64,000 nucleotides of DNA from Eustoma russellianum. Taxonomy: Eukaryota > Streptophyta > Magnoliopsida > Gentianales > Gentianaceae. Both the position numbers and the translations under genes were made by a program. Each line of letters begins with the position of its first letter. Positions within the stretch are counted from its first letter, which is position 1. Location: contig AP025040.1 in NCBI GenBank assembly GCA_036186865.1, forward strand, positions 45,944,321 to 46,008,320, written 5' to 3'. Shown here piece after piece: positions 55,001-64,000 of this stretch. The notes beneath the pieces were generated by a model, which did not search any database, had not been told where the DNA came from, and saw only the letters and a list, made by a program, of their open reading frames with translations.

Positions 55001-58000
55001 TTTGGGGGGGGGGGGGGGGAGGAGATGCTGGTAGCTGAAACTTTCTACTGAAAATACGGCTGGAGTAGTGTTGTGGGGGGAATATGTTGATGGTTATGGG
55101 AATTTCTTTGATGCTCGTCAAGTAGTTAAATTTGGTTGTGTTTAATGCTTGAAATGATGGCCTGCAGGTTCCTGAAGAAGTTAAAAGAGTTCTTGATAGT
55201 ACTGTTGTAGCAGCAATTTCCCATGATTCGTCATTGGTAATCATGTTTTTCTCCTTTTCCAGCTGAATTGATTCCCCTTGGCTGTGTTTGTGCATCCGCA
55301 TGTTATATTTTCTGACTCACCTACTAAGTAAATACCGTTTTCTTATTTTTTTTTTATTTTTTTTGTTTCTTATATATTCATGTTCCAAGGGTGCCGGCTG
55401 CTTTCTATTTCTAAACCAACTGACTTAAAATAAAGAAGCTGGTTTGGTAGTGACCCCTCATGCATTTTGACTAAATTGTCTTGTTAGATTAGCTTCTCAT
55501 ATAAAAACTTAAGCTGTTAAAGAGAGAAATAATATATACTTGTAGAGACTTTGCCGTAAGAATTTAAAGCTATTTTTGTAGTAGGGGTGAGCAAAAAAAC
55601 TGGGAACCGTAAAACCGGACTGAAACTGAACCAAAAATATGGGTTTTAAACCGAACTGGAACTGTATAACTTTAATGGTTCGGTTCCTGAACCGGATTTC
55701 TGGTTCACGGTTCCAGTTGGTTCCTAATTTCCATAAACTGCTAGAACCGGAACTGAACCGTATAAATAATAATATTTTACTTTTTTATATAAATAATAAT
55801 TAATTGTTTTAAAAAACTAATTAAAAATTTAAAACCTAAATAATAATTAATAGTTTTTTATATAAAACTATAATTAATAGTTTTTTATAAATAATAAATA
55901 ATAGCTTAAAACCCTACTGGAGTAAATAATAATTAAAACTTTTTTATATGAATAATAATTACTAATTTTTTATATAAATAATAATTAATAGTTTAAATAA
56001 TAATCTATTTTTTGCTTTGGCAGTTCGGCGATTCTGAATCGGATCGGACCGTATTAAACGGTTCCACAATTCCGCAAGTTTACATTTCTAGTTCAGTTCT
56101 AAAAATATTATGCTAAACGGTTTCCGGTTCCAACGGTTCTGGAACCATTAGAACCGGAACCGCACCGTTGCTCACCCCTATTTTGTAGCATGTTCATTTA
56201 TCTGAGTTCATAGCCGAGTGTAAAGGGGTGTCATTTATGTCAAATTTCTATTAAGTGCGTGATATATAGCCTTTTATAATTTGTCTTAGACACGTTAGCA
56301 TAACAGCGACTGGCATAAATAAAAATATGAAAGTAGGAGGAGCTTGTTTACTCTCACACACTGTGCTTTTTATTGTACACCTCAAACTTTTCTATTAAGC
56401 ATGAATGTTATCTTTGACGTGAGACCACCTTGGTGCTTGAATCGAAGTTCTCTGGTAGAAAGTTTGGGTAAGTCTGTAGTAAATTTTGGGGAAATTTCTT
56501 TTCATTAATTTTTTTTGCATGGGTCTCCTCTATGTTATCCAAATGATTTGCTTTAGCAGTTGAATTGTTTGTCTGATGTGGTCTCTCGGATAGACCGACA
56601 AACATACTGTTACAACAAGGCTCAAGCCTTTTTTTTCACTATGTGGGGTCTGTTATATGGATAATTCATTTCTCTTACGCTTTATTTATTTTATTATTCA
56701 TTGTTTTTGAATTGTAGCCTAAATCATAACATCCTTGTGTGTCTCTTAATACTTGATGCATAATATGTATCTTTAGAATATGCTTCTTTCAAAACATCAT
56801 ATCATCTCAACCGTGATTTCAGCTTATGTACTTAAAATTCTCACTTAAATCTTATACCCTCTACATGAAATAGGCTATATAAATCAACCGTCTTCATTGT
56901 GTTATATTACTTACCATATGCTCTCCAATTGTCATATAAGTCATATCATTCCTTATTGTCTCTCTATGTCTTTGGTCTTCCCCTCCTACGTGTAACATGC
57001 ACTTTATTTATTGTCTCGCAGCGCTTGACAAATGCATATGCAGGACGCCTTTGCACTTGCTCATACCATCTTAAACTTGATTCTTTCATCTTTTCATCTA
57101 TAGAGGCCACCAACCTTTCTTTTTATATGTTCCTTTCGTTTTTTATCTTTCCTTGTATGTACTATGCATCAAACTTAACATTCTCATTTCCGTCATTCAC
57201 ATCCTTTGTTTATGCTCATGATTGACTACCCAATATTTAGACCTATACAGTAATGCAGGTCTTGATGCCGTCCTATAAAATTTTTTTAAGCTTTCAAGGT
57301 ACTTTTCTATCACAAAGAAGACATGTCGCATTTTTCCACTTTAACCATCTCGCATGTACCGTACGATTTACATCTTTGTCAATTTCTCTATTTTTTTGTA
57401 GTATAGATCCTAAATACCTAAAACTCGCATTCAAGTGAATCTCTTGGTCTTTCAGTTTCACACATGGTTTGAAGGTAATTCTTTTGTTGCTAAAATTAAA
57501 TTACACATGCTATGTCTTCTTTCGACTCAATTTGAAGTCCTTTTCCTCTAGTGTATCACGCCACCATTCCAACTTAATATTGACTCTTTCACTAGTCTCT
57601 TCCACCGGCACAATGTCATCTGCATATAATATGCTACACGAAACTCTATCTTGAATAGCTGTTGGCCCTAGGGTTATCCAAATGCATACATAAAATTGAT
57701 GGTGCCGTATCATTCCGTATCACTTGCTTATGTGACACTACATCCAAGATGTAGCGGTCCTTACCGAGACACTGCATTCGGACCATACAGTAAGTTCCAT
57801 AAGGGAAACATCCTAGCAATAGTGCAATTTCTGGTTTGATCCTTAATCATGTTAGTGAAAAAGTTTATTCTGGTTTTCAACCTAACGCAACCCTCCTCTT
57901 TTACATGGGCTTAGGACCGGCAAGTCGAAAACTCGACCATACGGAATTATCATCAAAGATACTGTTGCTTCTAAATGTTCTTTTTTGACTGTTGGTATCA

Positions 58001-59241
58001 CTACGTGCCTTCATGTTTATGCTTACTTGGAAATATTCTAGCAGTATGATTTTACTTTTTGTTATTTTTTTCTTGTCACTGTTACTAATCACTGTATTTT
58101 TCTTTAGGTGCGGGTTGAGGCTGCTTTGACTTTACGCGCTGTTGCTGAGGTTGATCCCTCATGTATTGGTGGTTTGATTTCTTATGCAGTGACAATGCTC
58201 AGTGCGTTGAAGGAGAACATTTCTTTCGGAAAGGTGAAAATTATATGTGTATTTGACCTTGCATTAGCAGCATCTGTTGCTCTTCATAGCGATACTGCAT
58301 CTGTTGTGAGTTGATGTTCTGGTTTGTTGGTGATTGCTATTATATAGTGCGGAAATTTTTGTTCTATCTTCTTTTGCTGTGCCACCTTGGTGCTTTTATT
58401 GTTCTCTTTTCTAATTGTTGAAAGTCTTGTCAACATATGCATGTGGAGGACAGGCCTTGAGCTGGAGGATGTCTTATCTTTGTTAGGCTGTCTTTTTGTT
58501 TAAGCTTACTTGTGAGTTTTTTTTTTTAAGTGATTGTGAGTTTTTTTAGTGAGGGAGGAAACATTAGCTGTCTTTCTCCTCGTTATACTTGTTATTTTTC
58601 TTCTTCTGTTTCATCTCAAAATCAATTTGATGAATTTTGTTGCACAAACGTAAATTGTCAATCCTTGCTTTGTTTATTTAATTTTAGATTAACACTTGGA
58701 AGTGCTATGTTTATGCCTGATGTGACTTAAGCTCGAGTATGCATATTATATATTTGCACCAGTAACCTCTGAAATGTACTTTTTTAGTGATGGAGGAGAC
58801 ATTAGTAGTCTTTCTCCTCATTACACTTGTTATTTTTATTCTCATCTTCTGTTTCATCTCAAAATCAATTTGATGAATTTTGTTGCACAAACGTAGATTG
58901 TCAAGGCCTGCTTTGTTTATTTAGTTTTAGATTTAACACTTTAAAGTGCTATGTTTATGCTTGAAGTGACTTAAGCTCCGTTATGAACGTTATATATTTG
59001 CACCAGTAACCTCTATAATACAGTTCTTCAAACATCTGCTTGAGCAGCTACGCAATAAGATTCTTTTGCAGTCATATCTGGCCCTCTCTTTTATGTGCTT
59101 GTGGTTCACTTTGTCATAATCATGATATATTCTAGGGTAATGATCTTAAAATTGAGCTTGATTTGCTACATGGAGAGGCAGCGGTTTTAGCTGCTTTGGT
59201 GGCCATCTCTCCCAGGCTACACTTTGGTTATCCATCCAGGT
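49049..59241 (+). CDS. SWEETIE: SWEETIE/HEATR5-type HEAT-repeat protein, N-terminal part
   Basis: Exons: 49049-49213, 50201-50408, 50610-50716, 51660-51896, 52014-52103, 52182-52266, 53022-53086, 53791-53895, 54361-54450, 54539-54619, 55168-55236, 58108-58233, 59136-59241; then off the right edge. All phases close, giving about 511 aa of a protein that in plants exceeds 2,000 aa. Diagnostic segments are VPLSRFGVLVAQLESLVASA, CFDLLSDLVSAIDEEPK, LGARRPVRHLASVAMAKII, SVYSRVSSLQGFLSDGKKSE, RQEALHMLQNALEGS, KKLEGGVQRHL, ALTLSWVSFLQAIHLKYLHP and VRVEAALTLRAVAEVDPSC, with helical HEAT repeats throughout. Arabidopsis SWEETIE affects sugar/trehalose metabolism and senescence. Yeast Laa1 and animal HEATR5 relatives assist AP-1 clathrin trafficking. 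Exon 13 carries a 2-bp insertion against the family reading. Introns hold a hAT MITE, LINE pieces and a copia element. Confidence 0.95.
50075..50200 (+). repeat. Rearranged piece of the exon-1 unit before exon 2
   Basis: Contains TACTTGATAGGG.ATGTCTTTCTTCCTTGAATGA and GGATCTTTA.TATTCACGGATAATG, which match the intron part of the 43.7-45.5 kb array unit, placed directly upstream of exon 2. The 12-mer GGAGTCTATACT occurs just before it (50075-50086) and again at its end as the first bases of exon 2 (50200-50211), so it may mark a duplication breakpoint. Confidence 0.6.
55004..55019 (+). repeat. 16-G homopolymer
   Basis: A T12G16 run in SWEETIE intron 10. It resembles the 15-G runs at 12158-12172 and 40863-40877. 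Such runs are prone to length error in sequencing. Confidence 0.9.
55582..56180. mobile_element. hAT-type MITE in SWEETIE intron 11
   Basis: 599 bp with perfect 13-bp terminal inverted repeats, TAGGGGTGAGCAA, and a perfect 8-bp target duplication, TTTTGTAG (55574-55581 and 56181-56188), the hAT signature. Both arms are full of GAACCG/CGGTTC words that pair across an AT-rich centre of ATAATAATT repeats. No open reading frame of note. Confidence 0.93.
56605..57720 (-). mobile_element. RTE-type LINE 3' fragment in SWEETIE intron 11
   Basis: On the minus strand the RT part reads YADDIVPVEETSERVNIKLE (catalytic box ADD), then RDTLEEKDFKLSRKKT. In shifted frames it continues with RYLGSILQ, VNRTVRAGWLKWKNAT and LLCDRKVP, the same RT tail as the LINE at 6157. 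Frameshifts and stops are frequent. The 3' UTR end on the left matches the ACTATGTGGGGTC motif of RTE tails. It is 5'-truncated near 57720. No TSD was recognised. Confidence 0.8.
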
Positions 59242-59702
59242 GATCGTCTTTCCTTTTCTGCAAATTTTTTCACACATTTTACATGAAGTTGATGATTGAA
59301 CCTTAGATCCACATTGTACTGATTTTTTCATTTTCATGTGTTCCTTGACTGAAGAACATGTAAAGTTTTAATTTTTCTAATCATACAACTTTTTGAATTT
59401 CGTTGGATTGCTTGTGCCCGAGATCTTACATTTGCTTAGAGTGGATAGTTTGGAGGCTGTTTCTGAAAATGTGTAAAAAAATGAAGAAAGAAGCAATCTT
59501 ATTGATTACATTAATCATAATACCTGGTACAATTTATCGACTAGACGTAACGTCTAGAGATGAATTAGATCTACTATGTAAACTAACGATTTGAACCCAC
59601 ACTACGAGATATATTAGATCTCATTATATTAGGAAATGGCATATACACATATAATGACTCTAATTTTTGAATTCAAACGGTTATCTATGGAAATATGTAT
59701 AC

Positions 59703-59980
59703 CTAGCATCTAATAGATACATATGTATACTGTACATATTTCTACACCCCCTCAAGCTTGTTTTAGATATTAATACAACCAAGCTTGAATAATAAATATT
59801 GAAAGGTCTTGGTTAGAACTGGTTTAGTCAATAAATCTGCTAGTATTTAATAGGTACATACGTATATAGTACATATTTGTACACCCCTTCGAGCTTGTTT
59901 GTAGATATTAGTGCAACCAAGCTTGAATAATAAATATTGAAAGGTCTTGATTGAGACTGGTTTAGTCAATAGATCTGCTA
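59703..59980 (-). repeat. Tandem duplication across the copia-4 3' LTR boundary
   Basis: A ~130-bp block covering the LTR start, the polypurine tract and the end of RNase H (GTACATATTTCTACACCCC, CAAGCTTGAATAATAAATAT, GAAAGGTCTTG, TGGTTTAGTCAATA) occurs twice in direct order, at about 59703-59834 and 59851-59977, with several differences (for example CCCCTCAAGC against CCCTTCGAGC). Confidence 0.8.
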
Positions 59981-60759
59981 GATGCTCTTTTGTTGAAATA
60001 TGCTCCTTGTCTTGTTGTATAGTTTTTCTCTGATGAAGTCTCTATCTATCTCAACGTGTTTAGACTAGTCATATTTAATATGATTTTCTGCCATGTTAAT
60101 TGCAAATATATTGTCACATAGAATCTAAATTGGGTTTAGAATCTCCCATCTTAAGTCTGTTAGGACCTTCTTGAGCCATAATCCTTCACATAAGCCTAAG
60201 GCCAATCCTCCGAATTCTGTTTCAGCGCTGCTCTTTGAACAAAACCGGGTGTTTCTTGCTTCTCTAGGTAACTAAGTTGCCTCATACATATGTACTGTAC
60301 CTTGTAGTAGATCACCTATTTGTTTTACAGCCAACCCAATCTGCATCTGTGTAAACGGTGATGCTCCTATCTTCTGTCTTTTTGAAGCACAATCCTTGTC
60401 TTGGTGCCTTCTTCAAATATTTGAGAATTCTCAATGCAGACTTTAGATGTTCATTAGTAGGAACATGTGAAATTGACTAACAAAGCTCACAACATAACAT
60501 ATATCAGGTTTAACATGAGATAAACGGATTAGTTTTCCTACTAGTTATTGAAATCTTTGCTTATCCGCAGGGGTTCTATCCCATAATTTCTTTGGTTTAT
60601 AGCCTGGCTCTAGAGGAGCGGCTGCTGGCTTACACCTAAGTCAAGTATGTATTTTCTCTGACAAATACTCGTCCTATCTTTATTTCTAGCTACTTCCACT
60701 CCAAGAAAATATCTTAACCTACCTGAGTCTTTTACTTCACACTGTTGGGATAAGTTATT

Positions 60760-61024
60760 ATTTCTATTCCTAATGGAGTCAAGGACATGCTCTTCTTTGA
60801 CTTTGGAATATGATGGAATAAAGCAAAATGATTCACTAAATTGGTTGCGTTTCTTATATTGTGAAGTATCAGTTGATCGACACAGTTTGACGCATCATTA
60901 TGGGTCATCGGGAAACAACCTCTGTGTGTTTTTAACACATGGGTATGGTTGTGTACATCCGACCCCCCCAATACCTCGCCATAGGCGGGTGCCTCTAAGG
61001 CAATGGGGTAATGTTGTTGTTGTT
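60760..61024 (+). mobile_element. (GTT)n-tailed SINE nested in copia-4 RT
   Basis: 265 bp flanked by a 16-bp repeat, GTTGGG(A/C)TAAGTTATT (60744-60759 and 61025-61040, one mismatch). Removing one TSD plus the body rejoins the copia RT sequence directly before its YVDD box on the minus strand. This proves that the repeat is an inserted unit with precise ends and that it is younger than copia-4. Confidence 0.92.
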
Positions 61025-61169
61025 GTTGGGCTAAGTTATTCCTGTAGCATTGTTGTCTGTAACAATTATATCGTCTACATAAAAAATTAAAATAGTTAGA
61101 AGATTAGTTTCAAGAACATGATAAGTAATGTATGATTTCCATGACATTGCATGAAACTTTGTTCCTTGA

Positions 61170-62505
61170 CCGCTTTTGTGAACCTTTGCAACCATGGTCT
61201 AGGTTAGTCCTAAGCAGCTAGACTCTTGGATGTGGATTTCTATGGATTTGGAACCAACATACCTAATTCATCAAGAAAATCATATGGAATGGGACTTAAA
61301 CATCTTTGCGGTGTGATCCTTGGCGCCCTTGGAAAGTTCTAGTGGTAACTTCCTTGGAGTTGATGAGGAAACTAAATATTAGATTGAAGCCCAAAATACT
61401 TGAAGTCTTGATTGAAGATAGTTTAAGGTTGGATTATGAAAGAGGATGAGATGATCATGTCATCAACTTCAATAATGCTTGCAGAGATATTAGGCTTTCA
61501 CATGGTGCTAACTACTGGAAATGGCTTTCATCCCAAAAATTTTCTGTCAAAATTGCCACCCTAGCCAAAGTTTCAGTGCCCCACCTGTAAATTGGACTAA
61601 GATAGTGTGTTGTAAGTATCATCTTTCCAAATATACAATCACCATATGGATTCCATTTTTGGAAGAGGATAATTACACAAGGCAAACTCTTATATTGGGA
61701 AATTATTGACACTAATATTTGTTTGTTTTGTGACAGGTTTTCTGAATATCATAATCACCTCTTCTTCAACTATATATACTCTAAATCCGTGTGGAAGGCC
61801 GTCTTACATCAATTAAATTTCTAGGACTTCTTCTAGTCATGATAATCTTCAGCCTTGGCTCCTGATCTACCACCGCATCTCAAAATTCCAAAAAGGCTTG
61901 GTATTCTTTGCCTGGCCTTCTTCTGTCTATGCTATCTGGAGAAAAAGTAATCAATTGTTTCATCAAGATATCATCAGAGATTGACAAAGCATAATGTATG
62001 GGATACTACATAACGTAAGATTCTTTGCAACATCGTGGAAGGGTATCAAAATGAACAAAGTCCAACGAGCACTTGCAAATGTGGACCTTCTTATAAATAT
62101 ATTCAACAATTAGACTCTGTATATCCATCAACTTTTGTCTTCTCCACATTCTAGTAAAAATGGCCTTTGACCTCTTTTGCGAGCCATTCAGGTTATTTCT
62201 ATTAGTTTTATTATTTTAGTATTTTGTTTTCAAGTACTTTTAGGCTTCATCCCCTTAGCATAAGGGATCTTTTGAGTTTTGACGATGGAAAGTTTCATGA
62301 TTTGGATTGGATTGACTCAGATGTAGTACACATCTATGAATCTTATTACCATATGTACTTTGTGCAAGCCTAACTTGTTGTTGCCACCTTTAGTGATAAA
62401 CCATTTCCGGATTAGCTTATATATGAAATTTTAGCTTATAAAAAGACTTTGTGAGTCCATATAATGAACTGTTAGCTTGCATACCATTTCTTTGTTAGCG
62501 CTATT
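61170..62505 (+). mobile_element. L1-like LINE fragment
   Basis: The plus strand encodes, with stops, the end of a plant L1-type ORF2: a WRWLSSQKFSVKIATL-type segment (~61515), then the zf-RVT domain (HFWKRIITQGKLLY, ICLFCDRFSEYHNHLFFN, SKSVWKAVLHQL, 61640-61830). It is followed by a 3' UTR-like T-rich stretch to ~62500. It interrupts copia-4. The exact ends and TSD were not found. Confidence 0.65.
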
Positions 62506-62510
62506 TTTAT

Positions 62511-62675
62511 AACAACAACAATAACAACATTGCCCTATTGCCTTATTGGCTCCGTCTATGGCGGGGTACGGGGGGCGGATGTACGCAACCATACCCATGT
62601 GTTAGAAACACACAGAGGTTGTTTCCCAATGACCATTATGAAAATTGCGTCATTTTGCTACTTCACAATGTGCAT
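62511..62675 (-). mobile_element. (GTT)n-tailed SINE, 5'-truncated, minus orientation
   Basis: Starts on the plus strand with the reversed tail (ACAACAACAATAACAACATT), then GGCGGGGTACGGG, CGGATGTACGCAACCATACC and CACAGAGGTTGTTTCCC, ending near TACTTCACAATGTG. It lacks the outer 5' ~90 bp. It sits between the L1-like fragment and the next copia-4 segment. No TSD was found. Confidence 0.75.
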
Positions 62676-64000
62676 ATGTACTTTCTCTTGCAGTTGTCTA
62701 TTTAATGATGCGTTCCTAATGTCTAATTGATATAGTTCTCAATCTAAATTTACTGCTATAGAAAAAAGAACCTTACACTATTTAGTTTTGCCACTAATGC
62801 AAATGTCGATAGATAGTCTATACCTTATGTTCGAGTGAAACCTTAGCAGCTAAGCTAACCTTGTACCTATTTACTGTCCTGTCTGTGTTATATTTTACTG
62901 AAAAATATCCACATACCCTTAGGTAAAGTTGTTATTTATTAGGTGTTAGTTTTAATTAAAGCCTTCATTTCTTCTTCAACTGCATTCTTCCATTAAGGAA
63001 GTGATAAGGCTTCCTGAATATCCTTTGGAATCTATATAATATCTATATTACTAGTAAATGTTTTTAAACTGTGGGGTTGGTTTAGTGTATGAGAGAAAGT
63101 TGTATAAAGGATGCTTTGTACACTCCCTAAGTGTACACTCCCTAACTCATTTCTCAATGCAATTGGTCTATCATCTATACATGTGTTACTTTGGTTTGAC
63201 TATGTTGGTCAGTGAGAATGGGTGGTAAAGGATTCTGAGCTCTTTTCTTAGTATATACTTGTAATAGGGGGCTTGTCCCTTATATTTTGGTCACTAGGTG
63301 TAATATCTTCTTTATTAGTGTCTTGGGGGATCTTTTTGTTCCGAGATAACATGTGCCTCTTGTGCCTGTGTTGGAATGGGTTTACTACCACCTAGATCAA
63401 TAATGTTTCATGTATTCTCCTAGAATTGTTAGTGCCAGTGAGTAGTTGGTCATTAAAGGTGACATCAAGTGGTGGTGTAGGTTTTGTTAGTAACAGGACA
63501 AAAGTTTTTATATCTTTTTTGTGTGCCTGAGTACCTAATGAAAATGTGTCTAACAGTTTTAGGATCAAGTTTATTTCTGTAATGTAGTTGATCGTGTACA
63601 TAGACAGTGCATCCAAAACCTTTAAAGGAAGCCCAGGCAGTAAATTAGAGTGAGGGTGACTTAGTAACATAATTTGTTTAGGAGTGTGAAAGTTAAAGAT
63701 TGTGGAAGACATCCTGTTTATAAGATAAGTGATTGTAAGGACTGTTTCTCTCCAATACTGTTTTTGTACTTATATGCAAAACATTAATACCATAGTAACT
63801 TCTAGTAGATGTTTTTTTTCCAGCCACCCCATTCTGCCGGGGGTGTGTGAATACATGAGGTTTAGTGATAAACCCCTTCTCATTCATGAATTCTCTGACT
63901 GTTTTATCAACAGATTTTACTGTCTTTATCTTTACCGCAAATTGGTTTTGTATTAGTTTATATAAAATTCTGAATATGTTGCCCACTTTAGATTTATGTT

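Larger units (their letters stand above)
59472..64000 (-). mobile_element. Ty1/copia element 4, 3' part (runs off right edge)
   Basis: A minus-strand copia body. The probable 3' LTR is 59472-59746 (TGTAGAAATATG... on the minus strand), preceded by the polypurine tract CTTGAGGGGG. The body holds RNase H (~59760-60250, with DLLTKPV and FQYLLFKLGC-like segments), RT (~60300-61130, with YVDDIIVTDNN split by a SINE), the RT N-terminus (~62760-62930, NTDRTVNRYK) and integrase at the right edge (63693-63986, THPRQNGVAGKK). All are frame-broken. The 5' LTR and gag lie outside the window. It sits in the SWEETIE intron after exon 13, on the antisense strand. Confidence 0.85.

Noticed and set aside
60773..61090. 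105-codon frame and its antisense near 60.8-61.0 kb
   Set aside because: Lies across the nested SINE; the same frames recur in other SINE copies.

Overview
This is a plant nuclear window, from a eudicot and most likely one of the Solanaceae. The genes have many short GT-AG introns. The short dispersed repeats end in (GTT)n, like the tobacco TS-type SINEs and their RTE-type LINE partner, and Au-like SINEs are also present. The species cannot be named from the sequence alone.

I could reconstruct four host genes exon by exon with every splice phase closing. (1) 12195-16011, minus: a CDCA7-type zinc-finger protein (9 exons, 677 aa). (2) 26514-34845, minus: a seven-repeat RCC1-family protein (11 exons, 390 aa). 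(3) 38831-40637, minus: a non-epsilon 14-3-3 protein (4 coding exons, 261 aa). (4) 49049 to beyond 59241, plus: the N-terminal ~511 aa of a SWEETIE/HEATR5-type HEAT-repeat protein (13 exons seen; the gene runs off the right edge). Two unidentified sets of splice-flanked open segments lie near the left edge (1-2767 plus, 5207-5396 minus). A broken TMK-like receptor-kinase fragment lies at 36228-36640.

Most of the rest is mobile DNA. There are four Ty1/copia elements: a decayed one at 5963-11441; a nearly intact one at 17935-23877 with 761-bp LTRs and a perfect ATATG target duplication; an internally deleted one in an RCC1 intron at 28184-31487; and one running off the right edge from 59472. 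Other elements include RTE- and L1-like LINE fragments, at least seven copies of one (GTT)n-tailed SINE family (four full-length or composite copies with 15-17 bp target duplications), two Au-like SINEs, two hAT-like non-autonomous elements with 8-bp duplications, two fold-back MITEs and a ~1.2-kb long-TIR element. Several are nested and give a clear order of events.

The most unusual structure is a tandem array at 43.7-45.5 kb. It holds four ~493-bp units, each a damaged copy of the SWEETIE first exon with its flanks, all sharing the same 19-nt-shorter core, 3.8 kb upstream of the real exon 1. Other points worth checking are a 2-bp frameshift in SWEETIE exon 13, a GC-AG intron in CDCA7, the CGATCG palindrome array inside the copia-2 LTRs, and an unusual primer-binding region in that element that is perfectly complementary to its own U5. 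I see no CRISPR arrays, tRNA or rRNA genes, and nothing bacterial. I found no convincing new multi-gene system.
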